29,323 bases of DNA. Source: an uncultured Collinsella sp. (lineage in GTDB: Bacteria > Actinomycetota > Coriobacteriia > Coriobacteriales > Coriobacteriaceae). A model generated the notes under the pieces. It did not search any database. It was not told the DNA's origin and saw only the letters and a program-made list of their open reading frames with translations. The stretch lies in assembly GCA_900541025.1 (NCBI GenBank), contig UQIL01000027.1, positions 1 through 29,323 on the forward strand, in the 5' to 3' direction. A program made the position numbers and the translations under genes. Shown here piece by piece: positions 9,094 through 15,512 of the stretch. Position 1 is the stretch's first letter; every line of letters begins with the position of its first letter.

Positions 9094-9130
9094 AAAAAGA
9101 CAGGTAGATACGAATATCTACCTGTCTGTT
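9094..9130 (-). terminator. Terminator of the tmRNA gene
   Basis: On the minus strand AGACAGGTAGATA, loop TTCG, TATCTACCTGTCT, then TTTTATTT. A perfect 13-bp stem with a stable UUCG tetraloop and a T run, 8 nt after the tmRNA CCA end. Confidence 0.95.
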
Positions 9131-9135
9131 GCTTA

Positions 9136-9499
9136 TGGTGGAGGCGCGGAGAATCGAACTCCGGTCCGCGAAAGCCCCCTGATTGGCATCTCCAAGCTCA
9201 GTCGCTGGTTTAGTCTCGGACGCTTTGCGCGCAGCGACACGCTCGCGGCGTCCTAACCGGTTCGGTCTTAGCCTGCGCCATACCGATTACGTGCGCAGGA
9301 GCATTCCCCTAAAATGACGTCGCACCGGTGGCGGGGAAATCACCGGGTTGACGCGCCGCTATAAATTAAGCAGCGAGAGCCATAGGCTCAAAAGAAGAGT
9401 TGTTGTCAATTCAATTTGACGGTACCCCTGTTTAACGAGGCGAGGAGACCTCGGCTTGCTTCCTCTCTCAGAGCTATCGTGTCGAAACCAGTCGCCCCC
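9136..9499 (-). ncRNA. ssrA: Transfer-messenger RNA (tmRNA)
   Basis: A 364-nt RNA that rescues stalled ribosomes by acting as tRNA-Ala and then as a short message. The 5' end GGGGGCG (9499-9493) pairs over seven positions with CGCCTCC before the encoded ACCA (9136), including the G3-U70 wobble that alanyl-tRNA synthetase needs. GGTTTCGAC, the conserved 5' element, lies at 9489-9481, and the T arm reads CGGAGTTCGATTCTCCG. The tag frame ends at a TAA near 9368 and most likely encodes DNNSSFEPMALAA, with the ALAA end recognised by proteases; the resume codon appears to be GAC. It is followed by a strong terminator. I do not see a clear -35; GACATT just upstream could be the -10. Confidence 0.97.
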
Positions 9500-9567
9500 G
9501 AATGTCGGGAAAGTCTGGATGGCATTGGGCACGAGCACCCAACACCCGTCGACTTTTCAAGGAACAT

Positions 9568-9583
9568 GCGGGGCGAGCCCCGC
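9568..9583. repeat. Perfect hairpin in the tmRNA upstream region
   Basis: GCGGGG-CGAG-CCCCGC, six G/C pairs with a tetraloop, in the 237-bp divergent region between tmRNA (minus) and the small gene at 9737 (plus). No T run on either strand, so more likely a regulatory or barrier element than a terminator. Confidence 0.5.
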
Positions 9584-9672
9584 TTGTGGAGTGTTATCTT
9601 ACCACGTTCTGAAAGCGGACAGCTGTTCTATGCACGAGCTGTGAAGACCCCAATGTGCGCCGCACTTCGCAC

Positions 9673-9700
9673 TTTTGCTACCGATCGCGTCACGTATATT
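9673..9700 (+). promoter_or_regulatory. Possible promoter of the 144-aa gene
   Basis: TATATT (9695-9700) is a good -10; TTTTGC (9673-9678), 16 bp upstream, is a weak -35. The predicted start would leave a leader of about 30 nt. Confidence 0.4.
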
Positions 9701-9736
9701 TTCGCCAAGCAAAATTGACCCGTCGAAAGGACCGCC

Positions 9737-10171
9737 ATGGATACCAAGCAGCAACTCGTCAATGCCCTCGCAGGCCTGGGCTCAACCATTACCGAAGCTA
9801 TGGATGTCATCGAAGGCTTTGTCCCCTGCGGACATCCCGCCCTCACGGTATCGAACGCACTCGTCGCGCTGGACGCCGACGATGATGCAGCTCTCGCCCA
9901 GCAGCTTGAGACCGTCGAGGGCTTTATCGACCACGTGAGTGAGAACCGCGGCGTGGCCGCCTACCACGGCATCGAGGTAGAGCTCGCAGGTCCCAAGGCC
10001 GATTTGCTCGCAGCAATCCGCGAGGTAGGCGCCCTTATGCAGACCGCAGGCGTCAAAAACACCCAGGTCAACGAGTGGGTCTACCGCAGCCTGGCAGCAC
10101 TCGACAGCTCCGACGAAAAGGCAGCCGAGCAGCTCGCAGAAAGTCCCGCCATTAAGGCCGAGCTTTTGTAA
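9737..10171 (+). CDS. Hypothetical protein, small acidic helical
   Basis: A 144-aa protein I do not recognise. The sequence is rich in Ala, Leu, Asp and Glu and reads as amphipathic helices throughout, with no signal peptide, no membrane segment and no nucleotide-binding motif. A single Cys-Gly-His (about 31-33) is the only possible metal or catalytic hint. AAAGGA lies 6 nt before the ATG and codon use agrees with neighbouring genes, so it is real. It is one of only two plus-strand genes in the window, divergent from tmRNA and convergent with the PIN toxin gene; no partner is evident. Confidence 0.8.
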   Translation: MDTKQQLVNALAGLGSTITEAMDVIEGFVPCGHPALTVSNALVALDADDDAALAQQLETVEGFIDHVSENRGVAAYHGIEVELAGPKADLLAAIREVGALMQTAGVKNTQVNEWVYRSLAALDSSDEKAAEQLAESPAIKAELL

Positions 10172-10181
10172 ATAGCAGACG

Positions 10182-10218
10182 CGGGCCCCTTGGCGCATCG
10201 TCGTCCAAGAGGCCCGCA
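10182..10218. terminator. Bidirectional hairpin between convergent genes
   Basis: GCGGGCC-C-CTTGG, loop, CCAAG-A-GGCCCGC: a 12-bp stem with one mismatch, placed midway between the stop codons of the 144-aa gene (plus) and the PIN gene (minus). It lacks a T run, so the terminator role comes from position and stability. Confidence 0.6.
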
Positions 10219-10229
10219 AACAGTTCGCG

Positions 10230-10745
10230 TCAACCGATAGCCGCGCCTCCACGTTCGGTCAAAGCCAGAATTGGCATCATTTGGCGCGGGGTCTTTGCTG
10301 CAAGATCGGCATGTTCGAGCAGCTTACGATCGTTGGTCACCAAGTAATCGACCTGCGCGCGCTTGCACGCGGCGAGCACCAAGTTGTCCTCGTAATCGCG
10401 ATGGAGCGCTAAGTATTTGTCGGCCAGCCAAAGGTCCGACGCATCTGCGCCCACGGCCGTGGCGTTTTCGGTCATGTTCCGAACAAACGCCAACGCCGCA
10501 TCGCCAATTGCACGGGCAGATGCCTCGTCGAGCGCTCCCCCGCTGGCAAGAACGCTGCGCTTCAGTTCGTGTTGGACAACGTACAGCACGTCCTTGGCGA
10601 TATGCACCGGAAAGAACAGCAATGCCCCCGCCTCCGTCGCCTGCCCAATAAACGCGCGTGCGGCAAGCGACTCGGCATGGTCGGCGCAAAACGAATCGAC
10701 CCATACGTTGGCATCCACCATTATTTTGAGGGGAGCCCCGCTCAC
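10230..10745 (-). CDS. PIN-domain ribonuclease toxin
   Basis: A 171-aa probable VapC-like toxin that cleaves RNA. The PIN acidic residues are visible: Asp11 in IMVDANVWVDSF, Asp120 in DYEDNLVLAA and Asp139 in LVTNDRKLL, in the normal order and spacing. I take the GTG at 10745 as the start: it overlaps the antitoxin stop codon (GTGA) and GGGG lies 8 nt before it, a standard coupling in toxin-antitoxin operons. The open frame runs further upstream to 10946, but that part overlaps the antitoxin and is not PIN-like. A start at the ATG of MVDANVW is the alternative. Its length is a little over the usual 130-150 aa, with an extra helical stretch around residues 65-100. Confidence 0.85.
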   Translation of the reverse strand: MSGAPLKIMVDANVWVDSFCADHAESLAARAFIGQATEAGALLFFPVHIAKDVLYVVQHELKRSVLASGGALDEASARAIGDAALAFVRNMTENATAVGADASDLWLADKYLALHRDYEDNLVLAACKRAQVDYLVTNDRKLLEHADLAAKTPRQMMPILALTERGGAAIG

Positions 10746-11095
10746 AGGATCATCCCCTTTTGGCGATAGCGCTCGTCCATGGCTTCGGAATAGATTGTGT
10801 CCCAATCGCGATCGTCGGATACAGGCGACGCAGCGATGCCCATATCTGCATAAAGCCGATCTGCCGCTGCCCACGACGCGGCGAACGGAGTATCGGGCGC
10901 GACGGCCTGCTGCCGGTCGTCGACGGCCGCAAGCACTTCCTCGCACTGCCCGCCACCCTGCGCGACCTTGGCCACGACCTTTTTGATGAGCTCGGGCAGC
11001 GAGGCGCCCGAAAGCCGCAGCGCTTCCTCGGCGCGCTCTTTAACCGAGCGATCCACGCGAACGTTCACCTGCGCCATGCCGCTAACAGCACCCAT
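10742..11095 (-). CDS. RelB/DinJ-like ribbon-helix-helix antitoxin
   Basis: A 117-aa antitoxin whose N-terminal MAQVNVRVDRSVKERAEEAL is the beta-strand plus helix of RelB/DinJ ribbon-helix-helix DNA-binding proteins, followed by a second helix (SLPELIKKVVAKVAQ). The C-terminal half, ending DWDTIYSEAMDERYRQKG, should wrap the toxin. I choose the ATG at 11095 because GGTGAGG precedes it; the ATG at 11077 (directly before AQVNV) has no ribosome site. It overlaps the PIN toxin gene by 4 nt. A RelB/DinJ-type antitoxin with a PIN rather than RelE/YafQ toxin is a less common pairing. Autorepression is likely, as its promoter carries a paired 9-nt repeat. Confidence 0.9.
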   Translation of the reverse strand: MGAVSGMAQVNVRVDRSVKERAEEALRLSGASLPELIKKVVAKVAQGGGQCEEVLAAVDDRQQAVAPDTPFAASWAAADRLYADMGIAASPVSDDRDWDTIYSEAMDERYRQKGMIL

Positions 11096-11126
11096 CTCAA
11101 CCTCACCTTCGACTTTTGCTATCTAA

Positions 11127-11164
11127 GCTAGCACAACTATATATTTCTGCTAGCACATGGTCAA
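11127..11164 (-). promoter_or_regulatory. Autoregulated toxin-antitoxin promoter with paired operators
   Basis: On the minus strand TTGACC (11159-11164), 17-bp spacer, TATAGT (11136-11141). The 9-mer GCTAGCACA occurs exactly at 11127-11135 and 11149-11157, 22 bp apart, i.e. two helical turns on the same face. One copy lies in the spacer and one just downstream of the -10, covering the start. This is the classic placement for two antitoxin dimers blocking polymerase. Confidence 0.8.
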
Positions 11165-11168
11165 ACGC

Positions 11169-11220
11169 AAAAGGCCTGCATTCTGGCGGCTGCAACACCG
11201 CCCAAATGCAGGCCAAAAAC
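11169..11220 (-). terminator. Terminator of the P-type ATPase operon
   Basis: Reading minus, GGCCTGCATT-T-GGGCGG, an 8-nt loop, CCGCC-AG-AATGCAGGCC, then TTTTG. A long stem with a small internal loop, just after the ATPase stop codon; it would also work weakly on plus (AAAAAC side). Confidence 0.85.
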
Positions 11221-11233
11221 TTAAGTAAAAGCG

Positions 11234-13309
11234 CTAGCGCAGATATGCCTTTGCGTTGCTCAGGCTGTAGGAAATCGTCGAGCCATTGTGCAGCAGCGAC
11301 GACGCCTGCGGAGTGATCATGCCGGTAATACCCAATGCCAACAGCGCCGAGTTGGTGAGCATCACCTTGGAATACGAACTCGTCAGACGGTCGATAAGCC
11401 CCTGGCTCATACGGCGCAGGCGCACAATCGCGGCCAAATCCGTATCGGTCAGGATGATATCGGCAACCTCCTTGGCAATGTCGCTTCCGCCGCCCATCGC
11501 CAGGCCCACGTCGGCCAAACCGAGCGCCGGCGAATCGTTGACGCCGTCGCCCACCATGGCAACGTGGCGCCCTTCGCTCTTAATGCGCTCAACATACGCG
11601 TATTTGTCCTCGGGCAGCAGCTCGGCCTTAAACTCGTCGACCCCTGCCTCTCGCGCAATGCGCTCGGCCGTGCGCTCCGAATCGCCCGTGAGCATAACGA
11701 CATGCTTGACGCCCAGCGCATGCAGGTCGGCGATGGCCTCACGGACCCCGGGCTTGAGCGGATCCTCGATGCCGAGCACGCCGACGACCTTGCCATCGAC
11801 CGCCAGATACAGCGGCGACAGGCCCTGCATCTGGAGCTCGATTTGCTCCTTAATGTCGGAATCGAGCTGCGCGCCCTCATCCTCAAACACAAAGTGTGCC
11901 GAGCCAATAATTGCGCGACGACCCTCGATGGACGAAGCGATGCCGTGTGCCACGATATACTCGACAGCAGCGTGACGCTCGCGGTGCTCGAGCCCACGCT
12001 CGTGAGCAGCGTTGACCACGGCACGCGCCACAGGATGCGGAAAATGCTCCTCCAAGCAAGCGGAAAGGCGCAGGATTTCGTTCTTGCTCCAGCCATCGGT
12101 GGTGAGCACGCAGGCAAGGCGCGGCTGCGCCTCGGTAAGCGTGCCGGTCTTATCAAACACAATGGTGTCGGCCTTGGCAAACGACTCAAAGTACTTCGCG
12201 CCCTTGACCATGACGCCCATCTTGGCAGCATCGCTCATAGCGGTCATGACGGCAACGGAACCCGTGAGCTTGAGTGCGCACGAGTAGTCGACCATCAGCG
12301 CCGCTGAGGTCTTGATGAGGCTACGCGTGGTGAACGCAACAAGGCCCGCGAGCAGGAAGTTCCACGGGACGATCTTGTTGGCAAGGTCCTCCATATGCGA
12401 CTGGCCCTCGGACTTAAGCGAGTCGGCCGTCTGCACGAGCGAGACGATTGAGCGCAACTTGGTTTGCGCCGTATTGGCGCGCACGCGCACCAGGATGCTG
12501 CCGTCTTCCACGACGGTGCCGGCGAACACGTCGTCGCCCGCGCTGCGCTCGACGGCAAGCGGCTCGCCGGTCAGGGTCGCCTGGTTGACCATGGCGCTCC
12601 CCTGCTCGACCACGCCGTCAATGCAGATGGACATGCCGGTGCGCACGGCTACCAAGTCGCCAGGCTCAAGCTCGGTAGCGGCAACGCTCACCTCGGTGTC
12701 GCCGACCACCTTTTGTGCCTTGTCGGGCACATCGAGCAGCGAGTTGATGAGCTCGTTTTCGCTCATGGCGCGGGTGTAGTCCTCGAGCAGCTCGCCCACG
12801 TTGAGCAGGAACATTGTCTGACCCGCGGTGTCGACATCACGCTTGACGAACGAAATGCCGATGGCCGAAGCGTCGAGTACGGGAACGGTCAGGCGCGGCT
12901 GCGCGAGCTCATGAAGGGCAGCGCGCAAAAATGCCATGTAACCGGCCACGACAAACACCGCGCGCAGAGGCGTCGGCAAGAACCAGCGACGTGCGTAATG
13001 GGCACCGACGAGTGTCGCCAGGTCCATAACGAGTTTGTGCTTGCGCGGCTCGAGTTGCATCACGTAGCCCGACTTGGCATCGGCGATAGCTTGAGCATCG
13101 AGTGCGCCCAAGGCGTCGAGTACGCTCGCGCGGCGCGACTCGTCGTACTCCAGCGCCATCTGGCCAATGCGACCATACACGCGCACTTTGCGCACACCAT
13201 CGATTTCGCCACTGAGCTTTAGAAGCGCATCGAGATCGCTCTCTGGCACAGGACCCGCCAACTGGAGGCGGATCCTGCCGGGGATCTCGCTGATAATCGA
13301 GAATCTCAT
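11234..13309 (-). CDS. P1B-type metal ATPase, FezB-like (ferrosome-type) candidate
   Basis: A 691-aa membrane pump. The catalytic core is complete: TLTGEP (245-250), DKTGT with phosphorylated Asp386, the heavy-metal HP motif (His425-Pro426), and MVGDGVNDSP (585-594). In the metal-binding helix the usual CPC is replaced by DYSCALK (341-347), so this is not a Cu or Zn/Cd CPC pump. The N-terminus MRFSIISEIPGRIRLQL carries Arg2, Arg12 and Arg14 instead of a CxxC metal domain. I recall such an Arg motif and a Ser-Cys helix as typical of P1B-6 ATPases, the FezB class that loads iron into ferrosomes. An 81-aa FezA/DUF6110-like protein is encoded 18 nt upstream. The pump family is certain; the iron/ferrosome role is a strong but untested inference. 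Confidence 0.85.
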   Translation of the reverse strand: MRFSIISEIPGRIRLQLAGPVPESDLDALLKLSGEIDGVRKVRVYGRIGQMALEYDESRRASVLDALGALDAQAIADAKSGYVMQLEPRKHKLVMDLATLVGAHYARRWFLPTPLRAVFVVAGYMAFLRAALHELAQPRLTVPVLDASAIGISFVKRDVDTAGQTMFLLNVGELLEDYTRAMSENELINSLLDVPDKAQKVVGDTEVSVAATELEPGDLVAVRTGMSICIDGVVEQGSAMVNQATLTGEPLAVERSAGDDVFAGTVVEDGSILVRVRANTAQTKLRSIVSLVQTADSLKSEGQSHMEDLANKIVPWNFLLAGLVAFTTRSLIKTSAALMVDYSCALKLTGSVAVMTAMSDAAKMGVMVKGAKYFESFAKADTIVFDKTGTLTEAQPRLACVLTTDGWSKNEILRLSACLEEHFPHPVARAVVNAAHERGLEHRERHAAVEYIVAHGIASSIEGRRAIIGSAHFVFEDEGAQLDSDIKEQIELQMQGLSPLYLAVDGKVVGVLGIEDPLKPGVREAIADLHALGVKHVVMLTGDSERTAERIAREAGVDEFKAELLPEDKYAYVERIKSEGRHVAMVGDGVNDSPALGLADVGLAMGGGSDIAKEVADIILTDTDLAAIVRLRRMSQGLIDRLTSSYSKVMLTNSALLALGITGMITPQASSLLHNGSTISYSLSNAKAYLR

Positions 13310-13327
13310 AGTTTGTGCCTGGGAGTG

Positions 13328-13573
13328 CTACTCGGCTGCCTTGTCCGCAGCGGCCTCGCTCTGGGTGATGTAGGCCGCCTCGGCAACCATGTCGTCGACA
13401 TTAGCCTTGGCCTGCTCGACCATGTCCTGGTAGCAGTTCTTGACGCGCATACCGCACGCGATACCCTGCACGCAGGCATTCTTTACCGGAGCGCTGGTGA
13501 GCAGCTTGATGCCGGCCGTGCCAAGCAGAAAACCGCCACCGACAAGCAAGGTGTTAAACGTCGACTTCTTCAT
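13328..13573 (-). CDS. Small single-helix membrane protein, FezA/DUF6110-like
   Basis: An 81-aa protein with one N-terminal membrane helix (TLLVGGGFLLGTAGIKLLTS, residues 5-24), then a charged helix (VKNACVQGIACGMRVKNCYQDMVEQ) and an acidic Ala-rich tail. The pattern of a G-rich helix, GIKLLTS and the following C-G-M-R-V-K block agrees with my memory of the DUF6110 family, small proteins encoded next to P1B ATPases and, in ferrosome loci, called FezA. The ATG at 13573 has AAGGGAG upstream and begins MKKSTFN; the in-frame ATG at 13621 would add a Arg/Ala-rich leader and is less likely. Three Cys residues (35, 41, 48 approximately) are of interest for metal or thiol chemistry. It is first in the two-gene operon. 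Confidence 0.75.
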   Translation of the reverse strand: MKKSTFNTLLVGGGFLLGTAGIKLLTSAPVKNACVQGIACGMRVKNCYQDMVEQAKANVDDMVAEAAYITQSEAAADKAAE

Positions 13574-13654
13574 GTTGCTTCTCCCTTTTGCCGCATTGGA
13601 CGCGGCACGGTGCCTCAGCACCCGAGTTCATTAGTTTGCTCGAGCACGCTTTTG

Positions 13655-13683
13655 AAAATAGTTTAGTATAACTATTTGGTCAA
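13655..13683 (-). promoter_or_regulatory. Promoter of the fez-like pair with dyad operator filling the spacer
   Basis: Minus strand TTGACC (13678-13683), 17-bp spacer, TATTTT (13655-13660). A perfect dyad, AAATAGTT-N6-AACTATTT (13656-13677, 22 bp), runs from the -35 edge across the spacer into the -10, so a bound dimer would exclude RNA polymerase. AT-rich dyads of this size are typical of DtxR/MntR/Fur-type metal repressors, though the sequence is not a standard Fur or DtxR box. The leader of about 75 nt holds two small hairpins (GGTGC-TGAG-GCACC and GCCGC-N7-GCGGC). Confidence 0.75.
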
Positions 13684-13724
13684 CAATGGCTAACTTTTTG
13701 GAAACTATGGGGATGAACTCAATA

Positions 13725-13749
13725 TGACAAAGGGATTGTCCCTTTGTCA
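13725..13749. repeat. Perfect 11-bp hairpin downstream of the ABC genes
   Basis: TGACAAAGGGA-TTG-TCCCTTTGTCA. It begins 6 nt after the ABC transporter stop codon and so probably ends or protects that transcript; there is no T run. The same sort of palindrome is, from memory, a dispersed intergenic element in several gut Firmicutes and Actinobacteria, so it may be a REP-like repeat. Confidence 0.7.
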
Positions 13750-13754
13750 CATTC

Positions 13755-15512
13755 CTACAGCTGCCAGGCAGCCGCTTCCTTTTGCAGCGCAACCATGCGG
13801 GCGAATTCTCCGCCTGCCGCCTTGAGCTGCGCCGGAACACCCTGCTCGGCAACCACACCATCCTTGAGCACAACGATTTTGTCGGCATTTTCCACCGTAC
13901 GCATGCGATGCGCAATCACGATAACCGTCTTACCTGCAAGCAGACGGGAGAGCGCCTGCTGTACCACGGTCTCGTTCTCCACATCCAAGCTCGCTGTCGC
14001 CTCGTCCAACAGCACGATGGGCGCGTCTTTGAGCAGAGCGCGGGCGATAGAGATGCGCTGGCGCTCGCCGCTGGACAGCTTGGAGCCGTTCTCGCCGATC
14101 ATGGTGTCGTAGCCCTGCGGCATACGACTCACAAACTCGTCGCAGTTAGCGGCACGCGCGGCCGCAAGCACTTCCTCATCGGTGGCATCACGACGCCCGA
14201 GGCGAATGTTTCCCATCACCGTGTCGTCAAAGAGCAGCACGTCTTGGAACACAATGGCGTAGTCGCGCAGCAGCACCTCGGGATCCACGTTCGCAACATC
14301 CACGCCACCCACGGTGACCGTGCCTTCGGTGGCATCCCAAAAGCGCGCGGCCAGGCGGCTCACCGTAGACTTACCGGAACCCGAAGGACCGACCAGTGCC
14401 GTAACTTCGCCTTCCTTGGCGGTAAAGCTCACATCGGTAAGAACTTTCTCGCCGGCGCGGCCGTCCTCGCCCGCACCATAGCCAAATGCCACGTGATCGA
14501 ACACCACATCGTGGCCCGCGGGCTCAAATTTCTCGCTGCCCCGCGCCGCAGGCTCTTCCATGATGGAACGCATGCGCCTGGCCGATGACTCTGCGGCAAA
14601 CAGCTCCGACACGAGCATAAGGGCCTGATCAAACGGCGCATAGATACGGCTCACCATAAGCAGGAAGGCAAACATCACCAAAAAGTCGACCTGCCCGGAG
14701 GCGACCATCGCGGCACCCGTGACCAGCGTGGTGGCAATGCCCAGACGCAGGATGGCAAAGGCGGAGTTGACCAAAAGCCCGTTAGCGAGCTCGCCCTTGG
14801 TGGTCTCACGCTCCTCGGCATCGATCACGGCGTTGAGTCCCTCAAGATAATAGGCCTCCTGGTTGGTGGCGCGGATCTCGCGCACACAATCGAGCGTCTC
14901 CTGGATCGCCTCAGTGACTTTGACCTTCTCGGCGCGAACACGGTCGAACACCGGGACCATGGGGCCGCGTGTTAGATACAGCACGGCAAAGGCCACGGGA
15001 ACGCTCCAAAACGCCGCGATCGCCAGCTGCCAGCAAAAGAACAGCGACGCCACGAACACAATGGCGCTTGCGATGATGGCACCCCAAAGCTCCCCCAGCA
15101 CGTGGCTGTAGGCGTGCTCCATGGCCTGGACGTCACCCATGATGGTCTCGGTTAAATCGGCCAGATCACGACGACCGAAAAACGACAGCGGCAGTTTGCG
15201 CAAGCGTTCGGCGATCTCCATACGCTGCTTGCCGCACTCCTCGTAAAAGATGCAGTAGGTGTAGTAATACTGCTGCCAGTTAGAGGCAAAGAGCAACACG
15301 AAAAAGACCAGGAGGCCGCCCACGATCGACAGGGCATCCGGCAGGTCAGCCTCGCTGGTGAGATGCTCGACAAAGCCGGCCATAACCAGGAATAAAAAGC
15401 CCATGCCGGCCATGGTAATAAGATTGGTGAGCGTGGTCCAGAAAATGCCGCGTTTTACGCCGGCGACGCCTTTATCGGATAGGAAATATTTCTTTTGGAA
15501 TGAGGCGAACAT
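13755..15512 (-). CDS. ABC transporter, fused permease-ATPase (YbtQ/IrtB-like)
   Basis: A 585-aa half-transporter: six membrane helices in the first 310 residues, then a nucleotide-binding domain with Walker A GPSGSGKST (375-383), the Q-loop VFQDVLLF, signature LSSGE (479-483), Walker B IVLLDE (499-504) and switch His in AHRM. Type IV (exporter) fold. Its ATG follows the TAA of the preceding half-transporter gene with no gap, so the two form an operon and surely a heterodimer. Pairs of this sort with an adjoining AraC regulator are best known from siderophore import (YbtPQ, IrtAB), where an exporter fold works as importer. The family is sure; the substrate (ferric siderophore) is inferred from its partner and neighbours. 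Confidence 0.85.
   Translation of the reverse strand: MFASFQKKYFLSDKGVAGVKRGIFWTTLTNLITMAGMGFLFLVMAGFVEHLTSEADLPDALSIVGGLLVFFVLLFASNWQQYYYTYCIFYEECGKQRMEIAERLRKLPLSFFGRRDLADLTETIMGDVQAMEHAYSHVLGELWGAIIASAIVFVASLFFCWQLAIAAFWSVPVAFAVLYLTRGPMVPVFDRVRAEKVKVTEAIQETLDCVREIRATNQEAYYLEGLNAVIDAEERETTKGELANGLLVNSAFAILRLGIATTLVTGAAMVASGQVDFLVMFAFLLMVSRIYAPFDQALMLVSELFAAESSARRMRSIMEEPAARGSEKFEPAGHDVVFDHVAFGYGAGEDGRAGEKVLTDVSFTAKEGEVTALVGPSGSGKSTVSRLAARFWDATEGTVTVGGVDVANVDPEVLLRDYAIVFQDVLLFDDTVMGNIRLGRRDATDEEVLAAARAANCDEFVSRMPQGYDTMIGENGSKLSSGERQRISIARALLKDAPIVLLDEATASLDVENETVVQQALSRLLAGKTVIVIAHRMRTVENADKIVVLKDGVVAEQGVPAQLKAAGGEFARMVALQKEAAAWQL

Noticed and set aside
10746..10946. Upstream extension of the PIN toxin frame
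   Set aside because: It overlaps the antitoxin in another frame and codes for an Arg/Gly/Cys-rich stretch unlike a PIN domain; the GTG at 10745 fits overlap and ribosome site.
13656..13677. Standard Fur box
   Set aside because: The dyad is AT-rich but does not match the GATAATGATWATCATTATC pattern; kept only as a generic metal-repressor-like operator.
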